From NCBI RefSeq assembly GCF_036226365.1, contig NZ_CP108462.1, positions 5,595,501-5,659,500 on the forward strand: 64,000 bases of DNA. Direction: 5' to 3'. Shown piece after piece: positions 34,001 to 43,378 of the stretch (its first letter is position 1; every line of letters starts with the position of its first letter). The translations under genes were made by a program, and so were the position numbers. Under the pieces are notes generated by a model. The model ran no database searches. It had not been told where the DNA came from and saw nothing but the letters and a program-made list of their open reading frames with translations. The DNA is from Streptomyces sp. NBC_01262. Its GTDB lineage: Bacteria; Actinomycetota; Actinomycetes; Streptomycetales; Streptomycetaceae.

Positions 34001-36004
34001 TCAGCCGACCGGCAGGGATTGCTCGGCCCAGATGGTCTTTCCGGTGAGGGTCTGGCGGGTGCCCCAGCCCTGGGTGAGCTGGGCGACCATGTGCAGCCCT
34101 CGCCCGCCCTCGTCGTAGATCCGGGCGCGGCGCAGATGGGGGGCGGTGCTGCTGGCGTCGGAGACCTCGCAGATCAGCGTGCGGTCGCGGATCAGCCGCA
34201 GCCCGATGGGGACGCCGCCGTACCGGATGGCGTTGGTGACCAGCTCGCTCACCACCAGCTCGGTGATGTACGAGGACTCCTGCAGCCCCCAGGCGGCGAG
34301 CTGGCGGGAGGCCTGGGCGCGGGCGTCGGCGACGATCGCGGGGTTGGCGGGCAGCGCCCAGGTGGCGACCTGGTCGGTGTGCAGGACGCGGGTACGGGCC
34401 AGGAGCAGGGCGACGTCGTCGGAGGGGCTGTCGGGGAGCAGCGCCTTCAGCACGGCGTCGCAGGTGATCTCCAGCGTGGGGCTGCGGATGGCCATCGCCT
34501 GGCACAGCAGGTCCAGGCCGGCGCCGATGTCGCGCTCGCGGCTCTCGATCAGGCCGTCGGTGTAGAAGGCCAGCAGACTGCCCTCGGGCAGCTCCAGCTC
34601 GGTCGCCTCGAACGGCAGCCCGCCCACGCCCAGCGGGGGCCCGGGGGACAGCCGGACCACGCTGACCGTGCCGTCGGGCAGCAGCACGACCGGCGGGGGA
34701 TGCCCGGCGCTGGCGATGGTGCAGGTACGGGAGACCGGGTCGTAGACGGCGTACAGGCAGGTGGCGCCCCGGTCACCGGTCAGGTCCGCCTCGTCCGAGC
34801 CGAGGTGGGCGACCAGGTCGTCCAGATGGGTGAGCAGCTCGTCCGGCGGGAGGTCCACGTCGGCCAGGGTGCGCACCGCCGTGCGCAGCCGGCCCATGGT
34901 GGCGGAGGCGTGGATGCCGTGGCCCACGACATCGCCGACCACCAGGGCCACCCGGGTGCCGGACAGCGGGATCACGTCGAACCAGTCGCCCCCCACCCCG
35001 GCCTGCGAGCCGGCCGGCAGATAGCGGAACGCGACCTCGACCGCGGCCTGCCCGGGGAACCCGCGCGGCAGGAGGCTGCGCTGGAGCGCCAGCGCCGTGT
35101 TGTGCTCGCGGGTGTAGCGGCGCGCGTTGTCGATGCAGACGGCGGCCCGCCCGGCCAGTTCCTCGGCGAGCACCAGGTCGTCCTGCTCGAAGTGCTCCGA
35201 CGGGGTCTTGCGGACGAAGACGGCCACCCCGAGCGTGATCCCCCGGGCCCGCAGCGGGACCGACATGCTGGAGTGGAAGCCGTGGCTGCGGACGGTGGCG
35301 TTGCGGGCCGTGTGGCTCGCGAGCCACCTCACGATGTCGGGATCCTCCAGGCTGCTGAGCAGCGGCCGGCCGGTGGCCAGGGCCTGGGCCGGTGCGGAGT
35401 ATCCGGGGTAGGTGTCCACCTCCCCCAGGCCGATGACGGCCTCGGGGGCGCCCTGGGTCGCCGACTCGTGCGCGACCCGGCGCAGCACCACCTCCGTGCC
35501 GACCGGCCCGGCGACCGGCTCCTCGCCCTGGAGCACCGAGTCCAGCAGGTCCACGCTCACGAAGTCCGCCAGCATCGGCACCGCCAGCTGCGCGAGCTCC
35601 CGCGCCGTGCGCACCACGTCCAGCGTGGTCCCGATCCGGGTGCCCGCCTCGTTCAGCAGCGCCAGCCGCTGCCGGGCCGCCTCCTGCCCCCTGCGGTCGC
35701 CTCCCGGCCCGGCCGACACCACCCACGCCTGGGCCCGGCCGTCACCCCCCAGCGACGGACACGCGCTCAGCCCCAGCTCCACGCGCCGCCCGTCCCGGTG
35801 CCGCAGCGCCGCCACACCGCTCCACTCCCGGGAGAACGCGGGCACGGGCGCGCCGTCCGCCAGCAGCCCGGCCGCGGCACGCCCCACGACTTCTGCCGCC
35901 GCATAGCCCAGCAGCCGCCTGGCTCCCTCGCTCCAGCCGGTCACGATCCCCTGGAGGCTGACGGTGGCCGTGGCGGCGTGGGAAACGGCCTGTCCGTTCT
36001 CCAT
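34001..36004 (-). CDS. PAS-GAF-SpoIIE phosphatase with C-terminal anti-sigma-type kinase domain
   Basis: A 667-aa signalling protein. It has a PAS-like segment (about 1-95), a GAF domain (about 125-285), a PP2C/SpoIIE domain with [21 protein letters not shown] and TDGLIESR, and an RsbW-like ATPase domain ([16 protein letters not shown], then [13 protein letters not shown]). The combination suits partner-switching control of sigma factors. The start ATG follows a GGGGGG stretch. Its stop is 2 nt before the HTH-less LacI-like gene. Confidence 0.88.
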   Translation of the reverse strand: MENGQAVSHAATATVSLQGIVTGWSEGARRLLGYAAAEVVGRAAAGLLADGAPVPAFSREWSGVAALRHRDGRRVELGLSACPSLGGDGRAQAWVVSAGPGGDRRGQEAARQRLALLNEAGTRIGTTLDVVRTARELAQLAVPMLADFVSVDLLDSVLQGEEPVAGPVGTEVVLRRVAHESATQGAPEAVIGLGEVDTYPGYSAPAQALATGRPLLSSLEDPDIVRWLASHTARNATVRSHGFHSSMSVPLRARGITLGVAVFVRKTPSEHFEQDDLVLAEELAGRAAVCIDNARRYTREHNTALALQRSLLPRGFPGQAAVEVAFRYLPAGSQAGVGGDWFDVIPLSGTRVALVVGDVVGHGIHASATMGRLRTAVRTLADVDLPPDELLTHLDDLVAHLGSDEADLTGDRGATCLYAVYDPVSRTCTIASAGHPPPVVLLPDGTVSVVRLSPGPPLGVGGLPFEATELELPEGSLLAFYTDGLIESRERDIGAGLDLLCQAMAIRSPTLEITCDAVLKALLPDSPSDDVALLLARTRVLHTDQVATWALPANPAIVADARAQASRQLAAWGLQESSYITELVVSELVTNAIRYGGVPIGLRLIRDRTLICEVSDASSTAPHLRRARIYDEGGRGLHMVAQLTQGWGTRQTLTGKTIWAEQSLPVG

Positions 36005-36133
36005 ACCCCCCAGGGTGCCCGTCGCGCCAGATTCGGACAAATCGACACATGCCCGCCTGGCGTTATTCGATGGCCCGGCTCTCCCCCGCTTCCTGCAGTG
36101 GCGGGAGCCCAATGTCGTCGCGGGGAGTGGATC

Positions 36134-36879
36134 ATGCGCGTGCACTATCCCCGTACGCCGCATCTGCCATGGTCCCCGGGCGCCGCGCCGGACGATGTGC
36201 GCACCGGTGATCTCGCGGGGCTGCGGGCCACGCCGTGCACCAGCGCTCCCTACGGAGTGCAGGCGGAACTGACCTTCGTGGGGGCCGCCGGTCCGGCCCT
36301 CGATGTCCTCGACGTGCCGCCCACGCCCCGTACGGCGGTGGCCCGGATACCGCCCCGGGAGCTGTGGCCCGCGATCCAGGACATCCGCCGCGCCCACGAT
36401 CCCGGGTTCGATCGCCGGCCGCCCCGCTGCTCGCCGCCGTGGCGGCCGGGACCCCCGCCTTCACCGCCCGGCTGGACGGCGTCCACACCTTCGGCCACCG
36501 CGACGACGCCACCGTATGGCTCGACCCGGCGGCGGACGGCGGGGAGCCCTGGGCGGCGCTGCGGCTCGCGCTGGAGCGGCGCTTCCCGCGCTGCCGGGGC
36601 CGCTCCGAAGGCTTCACCCCTCATCTGACGCTGGGCCGGACCGGGGATCCCCAGGCGTTCGCTGTGCGATGGGCGGCGGCGCGGGCGACGGTCGGGGAGC
36701 TGGTGCTGCTGTCCCGCCGGGGCGACGAGCCGATGCGGCCACGGGCCACGGTCGCCCTGGGCACGGGCGAGGTGCGCTGGCTGCCCGAGGCCCCCGAAGG
36801 CGCCGGTCGGTGGGCCGCGAACCTGCCGGGGGTCGGTGCCGAGGTCGTCGAAGGCGGCGCTGTACCGACCCTGAACTGA
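36134..36879 (+). pseudogene. Chimeric remnant of an RNA-repair locus (RNA ligase start joined to 2'-5' RNA ligase-like end)
   Basis: The first 30 or so codons ([29 protein letters not shown]) read like the start of Streptomyces RNA ligases. The following frame ([35 protein letters not shown]) reads like the end of an endonuclease/2'-5' ligase-like multidomain protein. Near 36415 the frame is lost and a different frame continues with [31 protein letters not shown], holding the second HxT motif. Two deletions explain this: one fusing the genes and one removing the first HxT region. Confidence 0.72.
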
Positions 36880-36880
36880 C

Positions 36881-36912
36881 AAGGGGGGCCGGGCAGTTGC
36901 CCGGACCCCCTT
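36881..36912. terminator. Convergent-transcript hairpin
   Basis: A 15-bp stem with a single mismatch (AAGGGGGGCCGGGCA against TGCCCGGACCCCCTT) and a 2-nt loop, followed by TTCTT. It lies between the RNA-ligase remnant and the S53 peptidase gene and may serve both strands. Confidence 0.7.
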
Positions 36913-36929
36913 CTTGCGTCCTACAAGCC

Positions 36930-38597
36930 CTAGCCCAGCTCGGCCGCGATGAACTTCGCGCCGTTGTACGAGCCCCAGCCGGTGACCTTGTCGTAGCCGG
37001 TGCCGGCGCTGAAGGCGCCGTTGCTGCCGCTGGTCACGTCATGGAAGGCGGTGCTGTAGCTGGAGGAGGAGGCCAGGTCGTAGATGGTGGAGTTGGCGTA
37101 GCCGAAGGGCACGGACACCTCGCTGTTGTAGACGGCGGTGAAGGCTGCCCAGTTCGGGGCCGCGCCGCTGGTGCCGCCGATGACGCCCCACGAGCCGCCG
37201 CTGTACACGGCCCAGCCGCTGGCCGGGTCGGCGTCGGCCGCGACGTCCGGCACGGTGCGCTTGGAGCCGGTGTTGACGGAGGACTGGAAGCTCGGGGTGG
37301 CGAAGAGGGTCGAGACACCACCGCCGCTGCCGGTCCAGCCGGTCTCCTTGGTGTACGTACCGGTGGAGGTGATGGTCAGCTTGGTGCCGCCGGTGCCGGT
37401 GACGTACGGGTCGGAGGCGGGGAAGTCCACCGAGGTGCCGCCGTCGCCGGCGTCGTCGGAGCCGTCGTCGCCGGAGGCGGCGTAGACGGACTGGCCCTGG
37501 GCGGCGGCCTCCTTGAAGTCGGTGTTGAGGGCGGTGCGGTTGGAGGAGGTCTCACCGGCCTCGTTGATGCCCCAGCTGATGGAGATGACCGGCACGTTGT
37601 CGCTGACCAGCTTCGCGTACAGGGCCGTCTCGCCCGCGTCGCTGTTCGGGGCCTCGTAGACCTTGATCGCCGCGCCGGGCGCCAGGGCCTGGACGACCTC
37701 GATGTCCAGGTCGACCTCGTCCTGGCCGGACTTGTCGGTGGTGCCGCCGCCGGCCTTGACGACCGTCGGGGTGGACGGGCTCAGCGAGAACTGGCTGTCG
37801 TAGGCGTTGATGTCGGACTGGCTGAAGGCGGAGAACTCCACCAGGCCGACGGTCGAGCCCGTGCCGTCGTATCCGGCACTGATGGTGGAGGTCAGGTTGT
37901 ACGCCTTGCGGGCCTTCACCGGCGTGAGGCCCGAGACCGCCTTGCTGGTGGCCTTCGGCCGGACCGTGTTCCTGTGGTACTTCGCGTAGTCGTTGAGGCC
38001 CGCGACGTCGGCTATCTGCGCCGCTATGTCGCGCGGCAGGGTGGGGGCCGCGGTGTTGGCGAAGTACGTGTGCTTGCTCCCCTTCTCGCGGAAGTTCGCG
38101 AGGTGGGTGCCGAAGGCCTTCTCGACCTTCGCCGCGCTGCCGCTCACCCCGACGGAGAGGCGGTTGGCGGAGACCGCGCCGACCGTCAGCCCTTGCGACT
38201 TCAGGTACTTGGTGGTCTTGGCCACGGTCGCCGTCGTAGCCCCGTACCGGGCGGCGAACTGGCTGACCGTCAGGTAGTGCTTGTACTCCTTGGCCTTCGG
38301 GTCCGACACCTTCGCCAGGAAGCTGTTGAGCCCCGCCTGGTCGCGCGGCGTGAAGCTGACGGTCGCGCTGACGCTCTTGCCCGCCGCCACCTTCCCCGTC
38401 TGCGCCGAGTGCCCGACCGCCGGCACCACATCGCTGGCGAGGGCGACCCGCGCGCTCACCCGTACGCTCACCGGCGAGGCGAACGCGGCGCTGAAGCCGT
38501 ACGCGGCGCCCACGGCGGGCACCGTCATGGCGACCAGTACGGCCACCGTCTTCTTACGGGACTTGCGATGCTTGTGCGACGTCACGGCTGACCTCAT
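36930..38597 (-). CDS. Secreted S53 (sedolisin-type) serine-carboxyl peptidase
   Basis: A 555-aa acid-active peptidase. A basic N-terminus and hydrophobic signal (TVAVLVAMTVPAVGAAYG) are followed by the S53 prodomain (to about residue 210) and catalytic domain. The Glu/Asp pair lies in QDEVDLDIEVV, the oxyanion Asp in AASGDDGSDD and the nucleophile in GGTSGAAPNW. A C-terminal Asp/Gly-rich calcium site is suggested by FHDVTSGSNG. It is separated from its neighbours by a hairpin and a long gap. Confidence 0.93.
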   Translation of the reverse strand: MRSAVTSHKHRKSRKKTVAVLVAMTVPAVGAAYGFSAAFASPVSVRVSARVALASDVVPAVGHSAQTGKVAAGKSVSATVSFTPRDQAGLNSFLAKVSDPKAKEYKHYLTVSQFAARYGATTATVAKTTKYLKSQGLTVGAVSANRLSVGVSGSAAKVEKAFGTHLANFREKGSKHTYFANTAAPTLPRDIAAQIADVAGLNDYAKYHRNTVRPKATSKAVSGLTPVKARKAYNLTSTISAGYDGTGSTVGLVEFSAFSQSDINAYDSQFSLSPSTPTVVKAGGGTTDKSGQDEVDLDIEVVQALAPGAAIKVYEAPNSDAGETALYAKLVSDNVPVISISWGINEAGETSSNRTALNTDFKEAAAQGQSVYAASGDDGSDDAGDGGTSVDFPASDPYVTGTGGTKLTITSTGTYTKETGWTGSGGGVSTLFATPSFQSSVNTGSKRTVPDVAADADPASGWAVYSGGSWGVIGGTSGAAPNWAAFTAVYNSEVSVPFGYANSTIYDLASSSSYSTAFHDVTSGSNGAFSAGTGYDKVTGWGSYNGAKFIAAELG

Positions 38598-38908
38598 GTC
38601 ATGGGGCGTGGGGGTACGCCAGGCACCGCTCCGGAGCCCGGGATGCCGCCAAACATAGGGAGGCCGGGCACCCCGCCGTAAGCGGGGAAACCCTTGCTGG
38701 AGCTGTTAATTCCGCTTACCGGGATCCCCCTGACCGCCCCTCGGCACCCCCGGTCCGGACAGGGTCGGGGCAGTGTGTTACCATGCAACCAGCACTCGTG
38801 TACGCCTAATTCTGTGGCGCCGGTGCTCGTTCATCTCCCTCCCTCGCATCGCCTGATGACTCGGCGGTCGCGTTTCTTTCCTCGCGTGTTCGCGAAAGGA
38901 CCCTCTGT
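38598..38908 (+). promoter_or_regulatory. 311-bp leader region upstream of the second rho gene
   Basis: No gene was found here. An 8-bp inverted repeat GTAAGCGG/CCGCTTAC (38678-38685, 38712-38719) and a TTACCAT box near 38778 may mark a promoter. From about 38828 to 38862 the plus strand is rich in C and poor in G (CATCTCCCTCCCTCGCATCG), a rut-like composition. AAAGGA precedes the rho ATG. Confidence 0.45.
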
Positions 38909-40045
38909 ATGCCCAGCACTACCACCCAAATTATCGAACAAACATCCGGTGTCCTTGACATCGTGAATGGCGCCAACGGATTCCTGCGCGCCTCCGAATT
39001 CCTCCCGTCCCCCCACGACATGGCCGTTCCGGCCGCCCGGATCCGCCAGTACGGCCTGCGCAAGGGCGACTTCGTCGAGGGCTCGCCCGGCCTCGCCGAC
39101 ATCGAGCGGGTCAACGGCCGCCCGGCCGACGCCGTGGCGTTGCGCGCACGGCCGCAGTTCGCCCACCTGACGCCGCTGCACCCGAGGGAGCGGCTCCGCC
39201 TGGAAACGACGCCGGCCGGGCTGGCCACGCGGCTCGTCGACCTGGTCGCCCCCGTCGGCAAGGGGCAGCGCGGCCTGATCGTCGCGCCGCCCAAGACCGG
39301 CAAGACGGTGATCCTGCAGAAGCTGGCCGACGCCATCGCCGACAACCACCCCGAGTGCCACCTCATGGTGGTCCTCCTGGACGAACGGCCCGAGGAAGTC
39401 ACCGACATGCGCCGGTCCGTACGCGGCGAGGTCCTCGCCTCGACCTTCGACCGCCCGCCCGCGCAGCACATCGCCCTCGCCGAACTCGCCATCGAGCGGG
39501 CCAAGCGGCTGGTCGAGCTCGGTGAGGACGTAGTCGTCCTCCTGGACTCCCTTACGCGGCTGTGCCGGGCGTACAACAACAACGCCGGGGCCAAGGGCGG
39601 TTCGAAGAGCAGCGGCCGCACCCTGAGCGGCGGCGTGGACGCCGCGGCGCTGGTCGGCCCGAAGAAGCTGTTCGGCACGGCCCGGTTGGCCGAGGAGGGC
39701 GGCTCGCTCACCATCCTGGCGACGGCGCTCGTCGACACCGGCTCCCGCGCCGACGACTACTTCTTCGAGGAGCTCAAGAGCACCGGCAACATGGAACTGC
39801 GCCTGGACCGCACCCTCGCCGACCAGCGGATCTTCCCGGCCGTCGACGTGACCCCCTCGGGCACCCGGCGCGAGGAGCTGCTGCTGCCGCCCTCCGAACT
39901 GGCCGCGGTGCGCGGGCTGCGCCGCGCCCTGCAGGAACGGGACACCCGCGCGACGCTGGAGGTGCTGCTCGACCGGATGAAGCAGACGCCGAGCAATGCC
40001 GCGTTCCTGCGGCAGCTGCGGGAGACGCTGCCCCGGAGCGCGTAA
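38909..40045 (+). CDS. rho: Short Rho transcription terminator (second Rho paralogue)
   Basis: A 378-aa RNA-dependent ATPase with the OB-fold start (GVLDIVNGANGFLRASEF), Walker A APPKTGKT, Walker B VVVLLDSLTRL, and the Q/R loop KGGSKSSGRTLSGGVD, plus FGTARLAEEGGSLTI. The main Streptomyces Rho is much longer because of an N-terminal insertion that is absent here. The catalytic residues appear intact, so it may terminate specific transcripts or regulate the neighbouring conservon. A C-rich leader suggests autoregulation. Confidence 0.9.
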   Translation: MPSTTTQIIEQTSGVLDIVNGANGFLRASEFLPSPHDMAVPAARIRQYGLRKGDFVEGSPGLADIERVNGRPADAVALRARPQFAHLTPLHPRERLRLETTPAGLATRLVDLVAPVGKGQRGLIVAPPKTGKTVILQKLADAIADNHPECHLMVVLLDERPEEVTDMRRSVRGEVLASTFDRPPAQHIALAELAIERAKRLVELGEDVVVLLDSLTRLCRAYNNNAGAKGGSKSSGRTLSGGVDAAALVGPKKLFGTARLAEEGGSLTILATALVDTGSRADDYFFEELKSTGNMELRLDRTLADQRIFPAVDVTPSGTRREELLLPPSELAAVRGLRRALQERDTRATLEVLLDRMKQTPSNAAFLRQLRETLPRSA

Positions 40046-40421
40046 TCCGATGGGCTGAATCCGAAGCGGGCGGGCCGCGCCCGCGCCGGGGTGAGCCGGG
40101 GTGAGCCGGGGTCAAAGAAGAGGACCATGGCGCCACTTGGTGTCCTTTGGTGCCTTAAGGGCGCATTAAACGGTCACTTTCAGGACGGGGCTTACCCTCG
40201 GTAGGGGTAAGGCCGGGGGTTGTCCGAACTGTCGTTCTTAGAAAGCATTTTGGGGACAGCGGCATATGCTCGGGTGCGGCTTCCCCGGTCAGCGGAACCG
40301 GCTATGCTACTTGCGGCTCAGCGTGTTGTCGCAATTACGCCAGGTCAGGCCTGCCTGCTCAGACTCCGCTGACGCCCTCCCGTTCAACATTCCCGTAGTC
40401 TCGCGATCGCTGAGGATGCTG
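40046..40421 (+). promoter_or_regulatory. 376-bp gap between rho and the conservon
   Basis: No gene was seen. It holds a near-perfect hairpin CTTACCCT-CGGT-AGGGGTAAG near 40191-40212 and several TATGCT-like boxes (for example at 40302-40307), which are promoter candidates for the conservon. The 10-bp unit GCCGGGGTGA repeats two and a half times at 40085-40112. Confidence 0.4.
40085..40112. repeat. Short tandem repeat after rho
   Basis: GCCGGGGTGA occurs twice, then GCCGGGGT. Confidence 0.6.
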
Positions 40422-42005
40422 ATGGTTCGTGCAGGTTCGTCTCCCGGAGACCGGCGATCCGCCCCTGCCCTCGTGGGATTACTGCCCGCCGGGGTGACAG
40501 CCGCAGTAGCGGCGATCGCCGTGGCGGTCGCACCTGGTGGCGCACGGACATCCGTCGCCTGGACCGGAGTTGTGGCAGTGGTGGCGGTGGCCGTGGTCGC
40601 CACGGAGGCGGTCCGGCGCGGTCGTGCCCTCGAATCGCTGCGTGAAACGGCGCTGCGCCAGGTGGCGGAATTGCGCCACAGCCTCGCCCGCCAGGAAGAG
40701 GAGACCATAAGGCTCGCGCGGCAGCAGTTGCCGCACGCGGTCGACCGGCTCCAGCGCGGCGAGTTCGTCGAGGACGTGCTCAAGGACGTCGAGTACTTCG
40801 ACGAGGGGCTCACGCCCGAGTTCGCGGCCGCCCGCGCGGCGATGCTGCGCTCGGCGCTGGAAGCGGTCTCGGCGGAGGAAGATGTCCGCGAGTCCTCCCA
40901 GCGCGCGTTCGTCAACATCGCCCGTCGTGTACAGGCGATCACCAACCAGCAGGCCAGCGACCTGCGTTCGATGGAGGACCGGCACGGCGGTTCGCCCGCC
41001 GTCTTCGGCGACCTGCTGAAGCTCGACCACGGCACCGCGCTGGTCGGCCGCCTCGCCGACAGCATCTCGGTGCTGGGCGGTGCCCGGCCGGGCCGTCAGT
41101 GGACCAAGGTCGTCGCGCTGTTCAGCGTGATGCGCGGCGCCATGTCGCGGATCACCGACTACCAGCGCATCGATCTGCACAAGATCGCGCAGGTCGGCAT
41201 CGTCGGCCCCGGCGTCGAGCCGCTGATCCACGCGCTGTCCGAGATCTTGGACAACGCGACCCGCTACTCGCCGCCGCAGACCCGGGTGCACGTGTCCGCG
41301 GTCGAGGTGCAGACCGGTATCGCCATCGAGATCGAGGACGGCGGCGTCGGCCTGAGCGAGGAGGCCCGCGAGCGGGCCGAGCAGGCCATCGCCGAGGCGC
41401 AGGCCGGTATCGACCTCAAGGACCTGGGCGAGACCCCGCGGCTCGGCTTCGCGGTGGTCGGCCGTCTCTGCCGTGACTACGGCTTCCAGATCTCGCTGCG
41501 CAACTCCGCGTACGGCGGTGTGCGGGCCGTACTGATCGTGCCGTCCGAGCTGATCACCACCGCCCCCGCGACCGGTATCGCGCACGGCATCGGCGCGGCG
41601 TCCAACTCGCAGTCGAACGTGAAGGCCGACCCCAGCCGGATGCCGGTGGACATCAGGCCCGTCGGGCCGCTCGTTCCCAGCTCGGGTCCGAAGGCCTCAC
41701 TGCCCGCTGCGTCCATGACGGATGACGACGACGTCACCGTGGTGACCGAACGGACCCCGAGCGGGCTGCCGCAGCGGCGCCGCCGCGCCACCTACGTGGA
41801 ATCCGCTCCCGCGGCACAGGCACGGTCGCAGCAGCCGCCCGCCACCGTCACTGCTTCTTCCGACCAGGCGAAGACCGAGGATCCGGTGCAGCCCGGTCTG
41901 TGGCTGGCCGCTTTCACGAGCGGAGTCAACGGCGAGACACCGCCGCCCGCCCCTGCGAGCAAGAACAGTGACGAGACGTCGTTAGATGAGAGTGAGAAGC
42001 CGTGA
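40422..42005 (+). CDS. cvnA: Conservon histidine-kinase-like protein (CvnA/RarA type)
   Basis: A 527-aa membrane protein with two N-terminal helices almost without an outside loop, so it does not sense through a large external domain. The ATPase part has LSEILDNATRYSPP and EIEDGGVGLSEEA (N and G boxes). A classical phosphorylated His motif is not obvious, as in other conservon kinases. The C-terminus is a long unstructured tail rich in Pro, Ser and Ala. GAGG stands 6 nt before the chosen ATG. It heads an overlapping five-gene unit. Confidence 0.92.
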   Translation: MVRAGSSPGDRRSAPALVGLLPAGVTAAVAAIAVAVAPGGARTSVAWTGVVAVVAVAVVATEAVRRGRALESLRETALRQVAELRHSLARQEEETIRLARQQLPHAVDRLQRGEFVEDVLKDVEYFDEGLTPEFAAARAAMLRSALEAVSAEEDVRESSQRAFVNIARRVQAITNQQASDLRSMEDRHGGSPAVFGDLLKLDHGTALVGRLADSISVLGGARPGRQWTKVVALFSVMRGAMSRITDYQRIDLHKIAQVGIVGPGVEPLIHALSEILDNATRYSPPQTRVHVSAVEVQTGIAIEIEDGGVGLSEEARERAEQAIAEAQAGIDLKDLGETPRLGFAVVGRLCRDYGFQISLRNSAYGGVRAVLIVPSELITTAPATGIAHGIGAASNSQSNVKADPSRMPVDIRPVGPLVPSSGPKASLPAASMTDDDDVTVVTERTPSGLPQRRRRATYVESAPAAQARSQQPPATVTASSDQAKTEDPVQPGLWLAAFTSGVNGETPPPAPASKNSDETSLDESEKP

Positions 42006-42409
42006 TTCAGCAGCGGGCCAACATGGACTGGATGCTCAAGGATCTCGCAGAGGGCGTTCCGGGGACGCTGCATGTGATCGTGCTGTCCTCCGACGGCCTG
42101 CGGATGGCCCAGCACGGCGGCGACCCGGACGCCGCCGACCGCCTGGCGGCAGCCTGCGCCGGTCTGCAGAGCCTCGCGGCCGCCGTGGGCACCGAGTTCC
42201 CCCGCGGTGACGGGCGGATGCGGTTGGTCGTCATCGAGATGTCGGGTGGCTTCTTCTACATGATGGCGGCCGGCCCCGGGGCGTACCTTGCCGTCCTCGC
42301 GGACGAGGAGGTGGATGCCGGCCTGATGGGGCAGCAGATGCGTGATCTTGTCGCGCGCATCGGTGCGCATTTGACCAGCCCGCCCCGCAACGACGGCCGG
42401 ACGGCATGA
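42002..42409 (+). CDS. cvnB: Roadblock/LC7 protein CvnB
   Basis: A 135-aa roadblock domain protein (MIQQRANMDWMLKDLAEGV, then IVLSSDGLRMAQHGG). In conservons it bridges the kinase-like protein and the GTPase. The GTG overlaps the cvnA stop as GTGA, and the stop overlaps the next ATG as ATGA. Confidence 0.95.
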   Translation: MIQQRANMDWMLKDLAEGVPGTLHVIVLSSDGLRMAQHGGDPDAADRLAAACAGLQSLAAAVGTEFPRGDGRMRLVVIEMSGGFFYMMAAGPGAYLAVLADEEVDAGLMGQQMRDLVARIGAHLTSPPRNDGRTA

Positions 42410-42777
42410 GCGAAGCCGACCAGGATCCCGAGTCGGAGGACAACGGGCTCGATCCGGGGCGCATGTACGTGGTCACCGGCGGACGCACCGGAACCGGTGC
42501 GAGGGCGGCTCTCGACCTGGTCACGCTGATCGTGACCAAGTCGGAGCCGCAGCCGACGACTCAGCCGGAGGCAGCGGGGATTCTGCGGATGTGCGAGTCC
42601 CCGCTCTCCGTCGCGGAGATCTCCGCGTACACCAGCCTGCCGATCAGCCTGGTCACCGTCATCCTGGCGGATCTCCTGGAGGACAAGCACGTCGAGGCAC
42701 GTGCACCGGTCCCCAAGGCCCTTCTTCCCGAACGCGCACTAATTGAGGCGGTGATGCATGGACTTCAACAGCTCTGA
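42406..42777 (+). CDS. cvnC: DUF742 protein CvnC
   Basis: A 123-aa DUF742 protein with a winged-helix-like core (ILRMCESPLSVAEISAYTSLPISLVTVILADLLED). Its function is unclear; in conservons it lies between roadblock and GTPase. Its end overlaps the cvnD start by 20 nt. Confidence 0.94.
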   Translation: MSEADQDPESEDNGLDPGRMYVVTGGRTGTGARAALDLVTLIVTKSEPQPTTQPEAAGILRMCESPLSVAEISAYTSLPISLVTVILADLLEDKHVEARAPVPKALLPERALIEAVMHGLQQL

Positions 42778-43378
42778 CGCGGTCGCGGGGCCGCGGAGCG
42801 AGGACATATTGCCGTCATCGGTCTCAACCGCCGTCAAGGTCGTGATCGTCGGCGGCTTCGGGGTCGGCAAGACGACCCTGGTCGGATCCGTGAGCGAGAT
42901 CCGTCCGCTGACCACGGAAGAGACAATGACCCAGGCCGGGGTCGGCGTCGACGACCCCACCGGGGTCCCGCGCAAGTCCGAGACCACGGTCGCGATGGAC
43001 TTCGGCCGGATCAGCATCAACAGCGAGCTTGTGCTGTACCTGTTCGGCACACCGGGCCAGCAGCGCTTCTGGTTCCTGTGGAACGGCCTGTTCGAGGGCG
43101 CCCTCGGCGCCGTGGTCCTGGTCGACACCCGTCGCCTCGAAGTCAGCTTCGATGTGATCGGACGGCTTGAGGAGCGCGGAGTCCCCTTTGTCGTCGCGAT
43201 AAACACCTTCCCGGAGGCTCCCGGCTACCCGGTCGAGGAGCTCCGCGCCGCTCTGGACCTGCCGGACGATGTCCCGATCGTCGGCTGCGACGCCCGCAAG
43301 CGCGACTCCAGCCGGGACGTCCTCATGGCCCTGATGCGCTACCTGTACTCCCTCGCCGTGAAAACGGAGGCATCATGA
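42758..43378 (+). CDS. cvnD: Conservon GTPase CvnD
   Basis: A 206-aa Ras-like GTPase with P-loop GGFGVGKTT and the switch-II motif GTPGQQRFW, and NTFP in place of NKxD, which is normal in CvnD proteins. An eukaryote-like G-protein unit with CvnA and CvnB at the membrane. GAGG precedes the ATG inside cvnC, and its stop overlaps the next gene as ATGA. Confidence 0.95.
   Translation: MDFNSSDAVAGPRSEDILPSSVSTAVKVVIVGGFGVGKTTLVGSVSEIRPLTTEETMTQAGVGVDDPTGVPRKSETTVAMDFGRISINSELVLYLFGTPGQQRFWFLWNGLFEGALGAVVLVDTRRLEVSFDVIGRLEERGVPFVVAINTFPEAPGYPVEELRAALDLPDDVPIVGCDARKRDSSRDVLMALMRYLYSLAVKTEAS

Noticed and set aside
34019-36133. A long plus-strand frame across the SpoIIE phosphatase
   Set aside because: It is antisense shadow; only its end (from 36134) is real, as part of the RNA-repair remnant.
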